Assembly (NCBI GenBank): GCA_015488755.1
Contig: WFNB01000120.1
Location: forward strand, 17,537-81,536
Length of the DNA stretch: 64,000 nucleotides
Direction: 5' to 3'
Source: Gammaproteobacteria bacterium
Lineage (GTDB): Bacteria; Pseudomonadota; Gammaproteobacteria; GRL18
The notes under the pieces are model-generated. The model saw only the letters and a program-made list of their open reading frames with translations, ran no database searches and had not been told where the DNA came from. The translations under genes were made by a program, and so were the position numbers. Positions 9,772 to 18,774 of the stretch are shown here, piece after piece (position 1 is the first letter of the stretch; each line of letters starts with the position of its first letter).

Positions 9772-10646
9772 TGGTAAAAACAACACAGGATAAAACCGGA
9801 CAGGAGGCTGTAGGTTTTCGTGCCATTAAAGCAAAAGGCTGGTTCCAAGCTCATAAGTGGTTGGTGTTTCGTCGGCTCACTCAGCTTGCTATCCTTGCTT
9901 TGTTTTTAATAGGGCCCTTGTTTGGAATGTGGATTGTAAAAGGTAATATGGCATCAAGTTTAACTTTGGACATATTACCTCTTTCTGATCCCTATGTGAT
10001 GTTGCAAGGCTTGATGACTGGTAATGTTCCAGTAACAGAAGGCTTAGTTGGTGTAGCAATTATTAGTATTTTTTATCTATTAATCGGTGGTCGGCTTTAT
10101 TGCTCTTGGGTTTGTCCTGTTAATATTGTGACCGACATGGCTGCTTGGGTGCGAAGAAAGCTGGGTCTTAAAGTGTCGAGTCCATTTTCCAGAAGTACAC
10201 GCTACTGGCTTTTGGGGCTGACATTGGTTTTGCCGTTAATAACAGGTTCTATTGTTTGGGAATTGTTCAATCCTGTATCATTGATGTTCCGAGGAATTAT
10301 CTTTGGTCTTGGATGGGCATGGATGGTGATCATTGCTATCTTCCTCTTTGATGTCTTTATCAGTCAGCGAGGATGGTGTGGTCACTTATGTCCTGTAGGT
10401 GCTTTTTATAGTTTATTAGGCAAGAAAAGTATTCTTCGGGTGAGTGCCAGCAAACGAGAACAATGTGATGATTGTAATGACTGTTTTATTATTTGCCCTG
10501 AACCAAAGGTTATTCGACCTGCGTTAAAAGGAGCAGATAAAGGCATCAGTCCCCTTATAGATGAGAGTAACTGTACTAATTGTGGCCGATGTATTGATAT
10601 TTGTGATGAAAATGTATTTCGTTTTTCCAGTCGTTTTAAAAGTTAA
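9768..10646 (+). CDS. napH: Quinol dehydrogenase membrane component NapH
   Basis: NapH is the polytopic partner of NapG and routes electrons from the quinol pool. The 292-residue protein has four or so transmembrane helices, the conserved cytoplasmic CSWVCPVN and CGHLCPVG motifs, and two C-terminal [4Fe-4S] cluster motifs (CDDCNDCFIICPEP and CTNCGRCIDICDE). The first ATG overlaps the napG stop; a second ATG directly follows and could also serve. The nearest downstream gene is napB, 48 bases away. Confidence 0.95.
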   Translation: MMVKTTQDKTGQEAVGFRAIKAKGWFQAHKWLVFRRLTQLAILALFLIGPLFGMWIVKGNMASSLTLDILPLSDPYVMLQGLMTGNVPVTEGLVGVAIISIFYLLIGGRLYCSWVCPVNIVTDMAAWVRRKLGLKVSSPFSRSTRYWLLGLTLVLPLITGSIVWELFNPVSLMFRGIIFGLGWAWMVIIAIFLFDVFISQRGWCGHLCPVGAFYSLLGKKSILRVSASKREQCDDCNDCFIICPEPKVIRPALKGADKGISPLIDESNCTNCGRCIDICDENVFRFSSRFKS

Positions 10647-10694
10647 ATTTTAAAACTGAGGCTCAAGCTTCAGACTTTAAATGGAGATAAAAAA

Positions 10695-11147
10695 ATGTTT
10701 AAAACAATAAAATCAAAAACTCTTTTTCAAAAGAGTCTCACGATTTTTTTATTAGCAATGACAGCAGTGATGTTTTCATCGGCAGCAATGTCGGTACAAT
10801 CATTACGTGGTGATAGACCGCTTGATAGTAAATCTAATAAAGTAAGCAAACATAAGGTGAATACGGAAGAAGGTGGTTATGATCGTAACTATAAACTTCA
10901 ACCACCGTTGATTCCACATAAAATTGAAAAGTATCGAATTACCTTAAAGGGTAATGGTTGCTTGAAATGCCATAGCAAAAAATCTCACAAGAAAGAGAAA
11001 GCACCTATGGTTGGGAAAAGCCACTTTATTGGACGTGACGGCAAAGAGACAAAAACCATTTCTAAACGTCGTTATTTTTGTAATCAGTGTCATGCGCCTC
11101 AAACTAAAGATTCTCCTTTAGTCGAAAATGTGTATGAGGGTATTTAG
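10695..11147 (+). CDS. napB: Dihaem cytochrome c subunit NapB
   Basis: NapB is the electron-transfer small subunit of periplasmic nitrate reductase. The 150-residue product has a Sec signal (about residues 12-33, Ala-rich end), and two CxxCH haem sites at Cys89-His93 and Cys129-His133. The RPLDSKSNK and QPPLIPHKIEKYRIT segments and distal histidines (for example His110) are typical of NapB. An AAATGGAGATAAAAAA ribosome region precedes the ATG. A hairpin with a T-run follows 38 bases after the stop, separating it from napC. Confidence 0.95.
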   Translation: MFKTIKSKTLFQKSLTIFLLAMTAVMFSSAAMSVQSLRGDRPLDSKSNKVSKHKVNTEEGGYDRNYKLQPPLIPHKIEKYRITLKGNGCLKCHSKKSHKKEKAPMVGKSHFIGRDGKETKTISKRRYFCNQCHAPQTKDSPLVENVYEGI

Positions 11148-11184
11148 AAAATAAACCTATATTATTGTATAGATTTATACTAAT

Positions 11185-11227
11185 AATCTGATTGATGGTG
11201 TACAATTCTGTCAATCAGATTTTTTTT
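11185..11227 (+). terminator. Hairpin terminator between napB and napC
   Basis: An 11-bp perfect stem (AATCTGATTGA at 11185-11195 with TCAATCAGATT at 11211-11221) with a 15-base loop is followed by a run of seven T. This is a good intrinsic terminator and would reduce read-through from napB into napC. Confidence 0.8.
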
Positions 11228-11283
11228 AGACTTTTCTTTAATTTTTAGACTAAAACTCTTTTTTGAGAGTGGGATTAATAATA

Positions 11284-11868
11284 ATGGGATTATTTTCAAA
11301 AGAAGGTACTTTTAAAGTACTGTTTTTTGGCTTTGTTATGGGGGTTATTTTTTGGGGTGGTTTTAATACCGTTTTAGAAATGACCAATAAGGAAGCTTTT
11401 TGTATTTCTTGTCATGAAATGGAAGACAATGTTTATCAGGAATACACAGATACTATTCACTATTCTAATCGTACAGGTGTGAGAGCAACCTGTCCAGATT
11501 GTCACGTACCAAAAGAATGGATTCATAAAATTATTCGTAAGATTCAGGCTTCCAACGAGCTTTATCATAAACTGATGGGAACCATTGATACTCGCGAAAA
11601 ATTTGAAAGTCATCGTTTAGAACTGGCAAAACATGAGTGGGCACGTATGGAAAGTGTTAATTCGCGTGAATGTCGTAACTGCCATGATTTTGAGTCAATG
11701 GACTTTGATAAACAGGAATCACGTAGTTCAGATCGTCATGAAGAAGCAATTGATAATGGTTGGAGCTGTATTCAGTGTCATAAAGGTATTGCTCATCATT
11801 TGCCGGAAGGATATGATCCTTCAGATGATAGCCCCAGCGCTAGCGAAGATGAAGAAAAGGATGAATAA
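11284..11868 (+). CDS. napC: Tetrahaem cytochrome c quinol dehydrogenase NapC/NirT family
   Basis: NapC oxidises quinol in the inner membrane and feeds electrons to NapAB. The 194-residue product has one N-terminal anchor helix (about residues 10-31) and four CxxCH haem motifs at Cys40-His44, Cys70-His74, Cys130-His134 and Cys162-His166, the NapC/NirT arrangement. ATG 11284 is preferred, with GTGGGA 9 bases upstream; a TTG at 11263 in the same frame is a less likely start. It follows a terminator, so it may need its own promoter. Other NapC/NirT members serve other reductases, but the position next to napB supports NapC. Confidence 0.92.
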   Translation: MGLFSKEGTFKVLFFGFVMGVIFWGGFNTVLEMTNKEAFCISCHEMEDNVYQEYTDTIHYSNRTGVRATCPDCHVPKEWIHKIIRKIQASNELYHKLMGTIDTREKFESHRLELAKHEWARMESVNSRECRNCHDFESMDFDKQESRSSDRHEEAIDNGWSCIQCHKGIAHHLPEGYDPSDDSPSASEDEEKDE

Positions 11869-11900
11869 TATATTTTAGCCTTATCTTTTCTAAGTATGAT

Positions 11901-11932
11901 AAAAAGCCTGTGACGAGCAGGCTTTTTTTTTT
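11901..11932 (+). terminator. Terminator after napC
   Basis: Perfect 10-bp stem (AAAAAGCCTG at 11901-11910, CAGGCTTTTT at 11918-11927) with a 7-base loop, ending in a continuous T-run. It closes the nap operon. Confidence 0.88.
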
Positions 11933-12129
11933 CTAATAAAATTAGAAAATTACTATATATCTGGTTGCTAATATAGTTGTGCCTGTATATAATTATTCTA
12001 CAATAAAAAGAAGTTAATGAGTGAAGCTGTAAATGTTTTGCCTCTGTGGAGGGTGCTTGTTAATTCAAAGTAATGCGATAACATTAATTTAAAAATCAAT
12101 ACATAAAAAATAATCTTGGAGAGTCTATA

Positions 12130-12702
12130 ATGAAAAAATTATTAATAATTGCAGCGATTGCTGCTACAACTGCTTCTATGTCTGTTTCAGCATCTTCTTG
12201 GGGGCCTTGGAGTGATGGTAATAGTAACTCAAACTTTAATGGTAATGGCTATAACAACATGAATAATAATGCCTATGGCAATGGTTATGGTAATGGCTGG
12301 GGTGATGGTTCAGGTGATGCTGATATGGATGGTGATATCGAAATTACTATTAAAGCAAAAGGTCGTGGTCGCGGTCGTGGTAACTCTCGTGGTTCAGCTT
12401 ATGGCAATGGTTACAGCAACTACAATGGTTATAACAATATGAATAACCGCTTTAATGGTTATAATAATTATGCCAATTCGCCTTATGGCCAGATGCAAGC
12501 TCCTCAGGCGCCAATGATGGCTCCACAAACAGCCCCAGTAATCCCAAATCCTAAAGCAAAGGCTCAGTTTGAAGCGAATCAAAAACGTATGCAAGAGATG
12601 CAAAAGCAACAGCAAGCTCAAATGCAAGCAGCTCGTGCCGCATATGAAGAAAAAATGAAGAAATGGGCTGCTCAAGCACCAGTTGCTCCAGTAGCTAAAT
12701 AG
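12130..12702 (+). CDS. Secreted Gly/Asn/Tyr-rich protein, sulfur-globule-protein-like
   Basis: A Sec signal (MKKLLIIAAIAATTASMSVSA) is followed by a low-complexity mature protein of about 170 residues. The first part begins WGPW and is rich in Gly, Asn and Tyr with many NGY/YGN units, has an acidic GDADMDGD patch and an RGRGRG stretch at about residues 77-85. The C-terminal part is rich in Gln, Met, Ala and Lys and is likely helical. This composition and the WGPW opening resemble the envelope proteins of sulfur globules of sulfur-oxidising gammaproteobacteria. Repetitive composition makes homology hard to prove by eye, so the assignment is provisional. A terminator follows at 12748. Confidence 0.55.
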   Translation: MKKLLIIAAIAATTASMSVSASSWGPWSDGNSNSNFNGNGYNNMNNNAYGNGYGNGWGDGSGDADMDGDIEITIKAKGRGRGRGNSRGSAYGNGYSNYNGYNNMNNRFNGYNNYANSPYGQMQAPQAPMMAPQTAPVIPNPKAKAQFEANQKRMQEMQKQQQAQMQAARAAYEEKMKKWAAQAPVAPVAK

Positions 12703-12747
12703 AATTTTTATACTTTAACCTAGATTAAGTAATGGAAATTCATGTAG

Positions 12748-12779
12748 AACCGTAATAGAGAAATCTATTACGGTTTTTT
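12748..12779 (+). terminator. Terminator after the sulfur-globule-like gene
   Basis: Perfect 12-bp stem (AACCGTAATAGA at 12748-12759, TCTATTACGGTT at 12764-12775) with a GAAA tetraloop and a T-run. One of the best intrinsic terminators in the window, as expected for a highly expressed monocistronic gene. Confidence 0.92.
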
Positions 12780-12811
12780 AGTTTATATAAACCCTAAAAA
12801 ATTAGGCTTGT

Positions 12812-12825
12812 TTGATGAAAATCAA
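12812..12825 (+). promoter_or_regulatory. Perfect FNR-type palindrome upstream of adenylate cyclase
   Basis: TTGATGAAAATCAA matches TTGATnnnnATCAA at all 10 defined positions. A good -10 hexamer TATATT lies at 12849-12854, which places a start near 12861 and the palindrome centre about 42 bases upstream, the class II activation geometry. It lies just after the terminator of the previous gene, so the only gene it can serve in this direction is the adenylate cyclase at 12956. Confidence 0.65.
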
Positions 12826-12955
12826 TTGAGTTCCTTGCTAATATTAGATATATTGACAGGGATTATCAATTTTATTTTACTCACTAAAGAATATAAATAT
12901 ATGGCACGCTTATAGCATGTTTTAATGTTAAGTTTAAGGATATAATGAGCTATAG

Positions 12956-14854
12956 ATGGATGACTATATGATAAAAGTTGCTTTGCTGACAGATTCTTCA
13001 ACAGTTGATGGTCTTATTAGCTCATTGTTGGATGATGAACGATTTTGTAAAAAAATAATACATTCAACCGCTGTTGACTTCTTTCAACAACTTATCGATT
13101 ATAAACCAGACTTGCTTTTTATTCGGGCAATGTTGTCAAATATGGATGGTTTGTCTGTTTGTGATAGCATTCGTTCTCACCCAAGTCTTCGTAATGCCCG
13201 CTTAGTTTTTATCTCTACTAATACATTAAACCGTGAATATGCAATTGATCATCGTGCTAATACGTTTCTTAAAGTCCCTTTTTCTCGAGACGATCTGTAT
13301 CAGGTTATTCAGCCATTATTTGATCACAAACCTAAACTATTACTTGTTGATGACAGTAAAACATGCCGTAGTTTAGTTAAACCTTATTTAGAACAAGAAG
13401 GCTATGAAGTTATTGAAGCTGAGAATGGTGAAAATGCTCTCAAAATAATCCGTGAAGATAAAATTGATATTATTGTCAGTGATGTTGAAATGCCTGTTTT
13501 AGATGGTATCACGTTATGTCGAATTATTAGACAGCAAGAAAAGTTATCTATCCCAGTATTGCTACTGTCTTCCCAGCAAACAGATAAAGCTATTATTGGT
13601 GGTTTTAATGCAGGTGCTGATGACTATATTATCAAGTCTGATCATTCAGCAACTCATAAAGTTGTTATTCCTGAGCTATTGTCGCGTATTGAGCGTTTAA
13701 TGAATGCACAGCACTCAAGAGGCAGGCCAGAACGTATTCTTGTCGCAGAAGATTCTCCGACTATGTTACACCAATTAAAAACATCATTGTTAATTCAGGG
13801 ATTTCAGGTTGATGTTGCTGCTGATGGTTTGTCAGCATGGGAAAAATTGAATAATAATCCATATGATTTAGTTATTACTGATTATGATATGCCTTATGTT
13901 GATGGTTTGGAGTTATGCTTACGTATCCGTCAATCAGGTCAGTTTGAAGATTTGCCTATTATTATTGAAACCAGTAAGGATTCAAAAGTTGAACAAGTTA
14001 AAATTCGCTCTATTGGAATTCAAGCCTTTATTACTAAGCCCTTTTCGCCCGATAGAATGGTAGCAGAGGTTGAGCGAGTTTTAGCCGAGTCAAGGTTAAA
14101 AAATCATCAAAATGCCTTAAGTCATTATTTGCCTGACTCAACTATTTCTCATATCTCTACGGCAAATAAAAATGCAATTGCAGAGGATAAGTTTAGAACC
14201 CTGTTGTTTTCAGATATTGTTCAATTTACCAAGATGTCGGATCAATTATCATCACGAAAAGTGGTTGATTTTTTAAATACTTATTTTGATCGTATGGTTG
14301 AAGAACTGATACTTTTTAATGCCACTATTGATAAGTTTATTGGTGATGGTATTTTTGCTTCTTTTGATTTACAGGAAGTCGGTGCCTTTCAGGCAATTTG
14401 TGCTGCTGCTGCTATGCTTAAAGCATTACCTGAGTTACGTAAATCAACAGGTTTAGATGTTCATATGCGTATCGGTATTCATTCAGGGCATGTTATTTTA
14501 GGCGATATAGGCAGTCGTCACTCAAGGAGAGATTTTACCCTTATCGGTGATAATGTAAATATTGCCAGTCGCTTAGAGCATTTAGCTAAGCGAGACGGTA
14601 TTTTAATCAGTCATGCAACGTATAATATGGTTAAAGATAGGGTGACTGTAATTCCTACCTCACCACTTAAGCTCAAAGGTATTAAAGAACCTGTTCAAGC
14701 ATATTTAATTAAGTCAATAAAGTCTTATCATTCATATTCACAAGCAATGAAAAGAAAGCCTAAGTCACTGACTTCTTATCCTACAACGATGAACAAAAAA
14801 ATAAGATCAGGTGAATATCATAAAAACTCTATTGAGACTATTTTTAGTTCTTAA
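12956..14854 (+). CDS. Adenylate cyclase (class III) with three receiver domains
   Basis: The 632-residue soluble protein has three receiver domains followed by a class III cyclase domain. Receiver 1 (about 5-122) is degenerate: the phospho-acceptor position is occupied by Arg in LLFIRAM. Receiver 2 (about 127-250) has Asp176 in IIVSDVEMP and receiver 3 (about 259-378) Asp309 in VITDYDMP. The cyclase domain (about 410-595) has both metal aspartates, Asp420 in FSDIVQFT and Asp464 in KFIGDGIFASF, the adenine-selecting Lys460, and the IGDNVNIASRLE motif, so it should make cAMP. No membrane segment is seen. ATG 12968 is an alternative start. An FNR-type box lies upstream. Confidence 0.88.
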   Translation: MDDYMIKVALLTDSSTVDGLISSLLDDERFCKKIIHSTAVDFFQQLIDYKPDLLFIRAMLSNMDGLSVCDSIRSHPSLRNARLVFISTNTLNREYAIDHRANTFLKVPFSRDDLYQVIQPLFDHKPKLLLVDDSKTCRSLVKPYLEQEGYEVIEAENGENALKIIREDKIDIIVSDVEMPVLDGITLCRIIRQQEKLSIPVLLLSSQQTDKAIIGGFNAGADDYIIKSDHSATHKVVIPELLSRIERLMNAQHSRGRPERILVAEDSPTMLHQLKTSLLIQGFQVDVAADGLSAWEKLNNNPYDLVITDYDMPYVDGLELCLRIRQSGQFEDLPIIIETSKDSKVEQVKIRSIGIQAFITKPFSPDRMVAEVERVLAESRLKNHQNALSHYLPDSTISHISTANKNAIAEDKFRTLLFSDIVQFTKMSDQLSSRKVVDFLNTYFDRMVEELILFNATIDKFIGDGIFASFDLQEVGAFQAICAAAAMLKALPELRKSTGLDVHMRIGIHSGHVILGDIGSRHSRRDFTLIGDNVNIASRLEHLAKRDGILISHATYNMVKDRVTVIPTSPLKLKGIKEPVQAYLIKSIKSYHSYSQAMKRKPKSLTSYPTTMNKKIRSGEYHKNSIETIFSS

Positions 14855-15080
14855 TGTTACTTGTATAGAAAACCCTCTTAGAAATTTACTAGATTATTCA
14901 TTAATATCATACGTAAACTGCATTAGTATTTAATATAATTTATTGCGTAATTGCTTTTTATGGTATTTAATTAATATTGAGGAACAATAATATTATATTC
15001 TGTGGCTCACAGTACCATTAGGATGTAGCTAGTTATAGAATTATACTTACAATGAAACCAATAAATTTAGGACAATTATC

Positions 15081-15629
15081 ATGGGATTTTTTAGCTTTTT
15101 AAATATTTTTTCATCTTCAAGCAAAGAAACTGAAAATTCACAAAAAGAGAAAGAGCAAATAGTACTACCAGGTACGCAGCTTTTTTTTGATGCTTTGTTA
15201 ATTAAAAATTTAAAAGATGATCACCAAACTCTATTGTCTTTATATGGTGAAATGGCTCAAGCTCTTAGCGATAATGATCATAAAACTTTGGTGGGCTTAT
15301 TTACAAAATTTAGTGCAGAATTGCGTTCTCATCTATTAACAGAAAATCTTAAACTGTACATTTACCTAAGCCATGCTATGGTGGCTGATACTGAAAGCTT
15401 AGCTATAATTACTGACTTACGCTCAGAGATGCAACAAATTGGACGAGTTGTGAATAACTTTTTAATTCGTTATAGCGAGTTGCCGTGGTCTGAGGAACAA
15501 GTACATTCTTTTCCTTCGGAATTTGAAAAAATTGGTGAAGTTCTTGTGGATCGGATAAAAAGAGAAGAGGCAACTTTATACCCTCTCTATATGCATCCAG
15601 ACGCTTATTTAAAAGTTGAAGATATGTAA
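15081..15629 (+). CDS. Hemerythrin-like (HHE) domain protein with incomplete iron ligands
   Basis: The 182-residue protein is all-helical in appearance. It has the order of a hemerythrin/HHE four-helix bundle: a DDHQTLLSLY helix, a RSHLLTEN helix with the HxxxE pattern, and a final KREEATLYPLY helix that matches the conserved EE-x-LYP end. Histidines expected in helices three and four are absent, so a canonical di-iron centre may not form; Rsd-type regulators are another possibility. The first 30 residues are a hydrophobic then Ser/Glu/Lys-rich leader. It follows the cyclase gene by 226 bases and may be linked to it in function, but this is inference. Confidence 0.55.
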   Translation: MGFFSFLNIFSSSSKETENSQKEKEQIVLPGTQLFFDALLIKNLKDDHQTLLSLYGEMAQALSDNDHKTLVGLFTKFSAELRSHLLTENLKLYIYLSHAMVADTESLAIITDLRSEMQQIGRVVNNFLIRYSELPWSEEQVHSFPSEFEKIGEVLVDRIKREEATLYPLYMHPDAYLKVEDM

Positions 15630-16041
15630 TAAATCGTTATTTTTTACTGATTTGGTTAATAGATAAATGATCCTAACATTTGTTCTAGCACTGGGATTAG
15701 AAAATGTTCGCTGGTTTTTTCTATGCAAGCAACTGCTTCAAATGGTGTTTTTTATTCATGGCATTAATGTAGTACACGCCTTTTTTCTTATTCTGAACAG
15801 CTGATAATTTGTATTACCCCGAATAAAATCCTAAGTGCTATCTAGAAAACGGCTAAGTTATTCAATTTGTCTTTTGTTCTTCTAGCTCTATATCTTCTTC
15901 ATTGCTCGATTAGGCACGATTTATTTAGGTTTGAGTCTTCAGACTCATTTCGCATTGGACAAGGCTGGCTCTAGAAAAACTGTAGTTAACATGGTAAACT
16001 CGTCCGATGAGGCTTTATCTTCGTTAATTCAGGGCACTTAA
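15630..16041. other. 412-base intergenic stretch before lpxC
   Basis: No convincing gene is visible in either strand. All frames are broken by stops; the longest short frames have no recognisable product. The last 80 bases before lpxC should carry its promoter, but I see no clear -35/-10 pair. The stretch may hold decayed sequence. Confidence 0.5.
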
Positions 16042-16953
16042 ATGATCAAACAACGTACGTTAAAAAATAGTATTAAAGCAACAGGTGTAGGGTTGCACTC
16101 AGGAAAAAAGGTTTATTTAACACTACGGCCTGCTCCTATTAATACAGGAATAATTTTTCGTCGGGTGGATTTAGAGCATCCAGTGGAGATTCCTGCTAGA
16201 GCTGAAAATGTTGGAGATACAACATTGTCGACAACCTTGGTCAAAGATGGGGTCAGAATCTCTACCGTAGAGCATTTATTATCCGCAATGGCAGGTATGG
16301 GAATTGACAATGCTTATATTGATTTGAGTGCTTCTGAAGTGCCGATTATGGACGGTAGCGCAGGGCCTTTCGTCTTTCTTTTGCAGTCAGCAGGCATTGT
16401 AGAACAGTCGGCAGCTAAAAAGTTTATTAGAATTAAACGTAATGTTGTTGTCGAAGAAGGTGATAAGTGGGTTCGTTTTGAACCTTATGAAGGTTTTAAG
16501 GTTTCGTTTATTATTGATTTTGAACATCCGGCAATACAAGGGCGTTCACAAAGTGCTGAAATGGACTTTTCTTCCACTTCTTTTGTTCGAGAAGTCAGTC
16601 GAGCAAGAACCTTTGGTTTTATGAATCAAATTGAACAGCTTAGAGCAAATGATCTTGCATTGGGTGGTAGCTTAAATAATGCCATTGTTATGGATGAATA
16701 CCGAGTGCTCAATGAAGATGGATTGCGTTATGAAGATGAGTTTGTGAAACATAAAATACTGGATGCTATTGGTGATCTTTATCTGCTTGGAAGTAGTTTA
16801 ATTGGTGCTTTTAGCGGACATAAAGCGGGTCATGCACTTAATAATAAGATCCTAAGAGAGTTATTGGCAGATGAGTCAGCATGGGAAGAAGTGATTTTTG
16901 AGGATGAACGTTCAGCGCCTATTTCCTATATGAAGTCTATTGTTCCAGCCTAA
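16042..16953 (+). CDS. lpxC: UDP-3-O-acyl-N-acetylglucosamine deacetylase LpxC
   Basis: LpxC is the zinc enzyme for the committed step of lipid A synthesis. The 303-residue protein has the zinc ligands His78 (STVEHLLSA), His237 and Asp241 ([11 protein letters not shown]), close to the standard numbering, and the full family length. It starts with [10 protein letters not shown], the usual N-terminus. In most gammaproteobacteria lpxC follows ftsZ; here the gene before it is the HHE protein, so the division cluster is not adjacent. Downstream neighbours dciA, an M23 peptidase and secA keep the common order. Confidence 0.98.
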   Translation: MIKQRTLKNSIKATGVGLHSGKKVYLTLRPAPINTGIIFRRVDLEHPVEIPARAENVGDTTLSTTLVKDGVRISTVEHLLSAMAGMGIDNAYIDLSASEVPIMDGSAGPFVFLLQSAGIVEQSAAKKFIRIKRNVVVEEGDKWVRFEPYEGFKVSFIIDFEHPAIQGRSQSAEMDFSSTSFVREVSRARTFGFMNQIEQLRANDLALGGSLNNAIVMDEYRVLNEDGLRYEDEFVKHKILDAIGDLYLLGSSLIGAFSGHKAGHALNNKILRELLADESAWEEVIFEDERSAPISYMKSIVPA

Positions 16954-17024
16954 CTATTTAGCTTTAGAGTGGAGCGTTAAATCAGCCCCATATAAAATTG
17001 CTGTGGGTTCACATAACAATGATT

Positions 17025-17468
17025 TCACCTACTATTTTTTTCTACACTGCGAGCCAAGCGCATTAATGAAGCTTGTAGTTCTTTGTTGTCAATATGTCCA
17101 GCGCTATTTTTTATAATTGTAGCTGAGTTTTTTGAGTAAACAGGGTTGTTTCCCTCTTCTCTAGCGCTTATCTTTGGTGGTATAACTCGTATAACTATTC
17201 TTTTAAGCTGGCTAAATTGTGCTTCACTGCTAAGTAAACGCTTTAATGTTGGGATATAAAAACGTAGCTTACTTGCCCACGCAGGACTTGTGGTTGCAAC
17301 TGTTAAATTCTGCTTATTCTTTTTGGTGGAGAATCCAATGACAGACACTTTTTGTTGGAATTCTGCGGGAAGGTAGGTTAATAAGCGTTTGGATAAGTAA
17401 TTAAGATATTGACTATGCTGTAGAAGGCGCTCAATATTCCCTGATGTTTGTTTGAGGATTTTTTTCAT
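17025..17468 (-). CDS. dciA: DciA-like DUF721 protein, helicase loading factor candidate
   Basis: The 147-residue protein has the DUF721/DciA pattern: a helical lead with HSQYLNYLSKRLLTYLP, then the core VIGFSTKKNKQNLTVATTSPAWASKLRFYIPTL, which corresponds to the conserved segment in which the protein is predicted to bind DNA. DciA loads the replicative helicase DnaB in bacteria lacking DnaC. It lies between lpxC and secA as in Pseudomonas and Vibrio, here on the opposite strand to both. The C-terminal third has no recognisable domain. Confidence 0.75.
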   Translation of the reverse strand: MKKILKQTSGNIERLLQHSQYLNYLSKRLLTYLPAEFQQKVSVIGFSTKKNKQNLTVATTSPAWASKLRFYIPTLKRLLSSEAQFSQLKRIVIRVIPPKISAREEGNNPVYSKNSATIIKNSAGHIDNKELQASLMRLARSVEKNSR

Positions 17469-17632
17469 ATACTTTTTATTTATATGTTTTTAATGGAGAA
17501 TACCTATTAATAATAGAGTGTTCAACGGGTTCAATCAGATTATATCAATGCTGTTCTGAAATGGTACCCTAACTTATTAAATGTGTCGCCCCTGTGTATG
17601 ATTCAGACTGGCATAAAGTGCAAGCAATTACT

Positions 17633-18628
17633 ATGAATATTATTTTAGTTAGACAAAAAAGCGGTGCTACAGTCACTATTAACTTATCACGTTTTTTTAT
17701 TGTTTTTCTTGGTACTTTATTTTTTAGCTCTCCTTTTATCGGCTACTACTATGGGCTTAAATCATTTGATACTCTTCCAACTATTAGCCAGTTTGATCAG
17801 ATAGAACCTTTTCGTAATGAATTGAATAAGGTAGTTGGTAGTATCTACAAAGATGAGTTGCAGCAGCAAAAAAAAGAGCTTGATATACTTAAGCAGAATA
17901 ATCAGGAAAATATCAATGCACTGACCTATAGTATGGCAAATTTACAAGCTCATATTATTCGCTTGGACTCTTTGGGTAATCGATTGATTGAAGTTGCCCA
18001 GCTAGATAAGAAAGCATTTAATTTTGATTTAGAGCCTTCAATTGGAGGTGCCTCGGATGAAAATAATCAAATGTTAGCTACAAGTTCACCAACAATACTA
18101 TCCCAGCGTGTTAAATATGATGAGTTTGTAACAAAAATGCAGCAATTATCTCAAGATATAGAGTCTAAAAATAAACAATTAACCATTCTAGAAAATTTAC
18201 TGATTACAGAACAGTTGCAACATGCATCAACACCCTCAGGAAAACCTGCAAAGAAAGGCTGGATTTCCTCTTATTTTGGCTCTCGAAAAGATCCCTTCAC
18301 AGGGCAGAAAAAAATGCATAAAGGGGTTGATATTGCTGGTAAGTCAGGTTCTTCTGTACTAGCAACGGCTGATGGTGTTGTTATTATGGCAGAAAAACAA
18401 AATGGTTATGGTAAGGTTCTAGAGATTGATCATGGCTATGGTCTAAGCACTCGTTATGGGCATAACAAGACAATTTTAGTTAAAGTTGGTGATGTCGTTA
18501 AAAAGGGGCAAAATATTGCAACAATGGGCTCAACTGGACGTTCAACTGGACCACATGTGCATTATGAAGTGCTAAAAAATGGTCGACCTGTTAATCCTCA
18601 GCGATATATTGTGACAGCAAAAAAATAA
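17633..18628 (+). CDS. M23 family (LytM-type) metallopeptidase, membrane anchored
   Basis: The 331-residue protein has an N-terminal membrane helix (about 22-43), a coiled-coil region (about 70-210) and a C-terminal LytM domain. Zinc ligands are visible: His229 and Asp233 in MHKGVDIAG, and His308/His310 in GPHVHYEV. Such proteins cleave peptidoglycan cross-links or control amidases. The gene directly before secA is commonly of this type. The start at ATG 17633 (MNIILVRQKSGA) fits relatives; a GTG at 17594 would add 13 residues and has no good ribosome site. Confidence 0.88.
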   Translation: MNIILVRQKSGATVTINLSRFFIVFLGTLFFSSPFIGYYYGLKSFDTLPTISQFDQIEPFRNELNKVVGSIYKDELQQQKKELDILKQNNQENINALTYSMANLQAHIIRLDSLGNRLIEVAQLDKKAFNFDLEPSIGGASDENNQMLATSSPTILSQRVKYDEFVTKMQQLSQDIESKNKQLTILENLLITEQLQHASTPSGKPAKKGWISSYFGSRKDPFTGQKKMHKGVDIAGKSGSSVLATADGVVIMAEKQNGYGKVLEIDHGYGLSTRYGHNKTILVKVGDVVKKGQNIATMGSTGRSTGPHVHYEVLKNGRPVNPQRYIVTAKK

Positions 18629-18774
18629 TAATATTGGGTTAGTTTAAGACGCACTCACTCTGAACTCATCATTAATATGTGCTATGCTGTGGAGCTAAAA
18701 TTTACAATGGGTAGTACGTTATCGTGCTATTTAAATTACACTTTTATAATTCAAATAAGATATATATAAATACT

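Noticed and set aside
12394..12675. Reverse-strand frame within the sulfur-globule-like gene
   Set aside because: It is a shadow of the low-complexity forward gene and has no family resemblance or ribosome site.
15630..16041. Decayed gene before lpxC
   Set aside because: Short frames in both strands have no recognisable product, so no pseudogene can be supported.
18724..18774. Longer SecA from GTG 18724
   Set aside because: The family start [12 protein letters not shown] is at ATG 18775.
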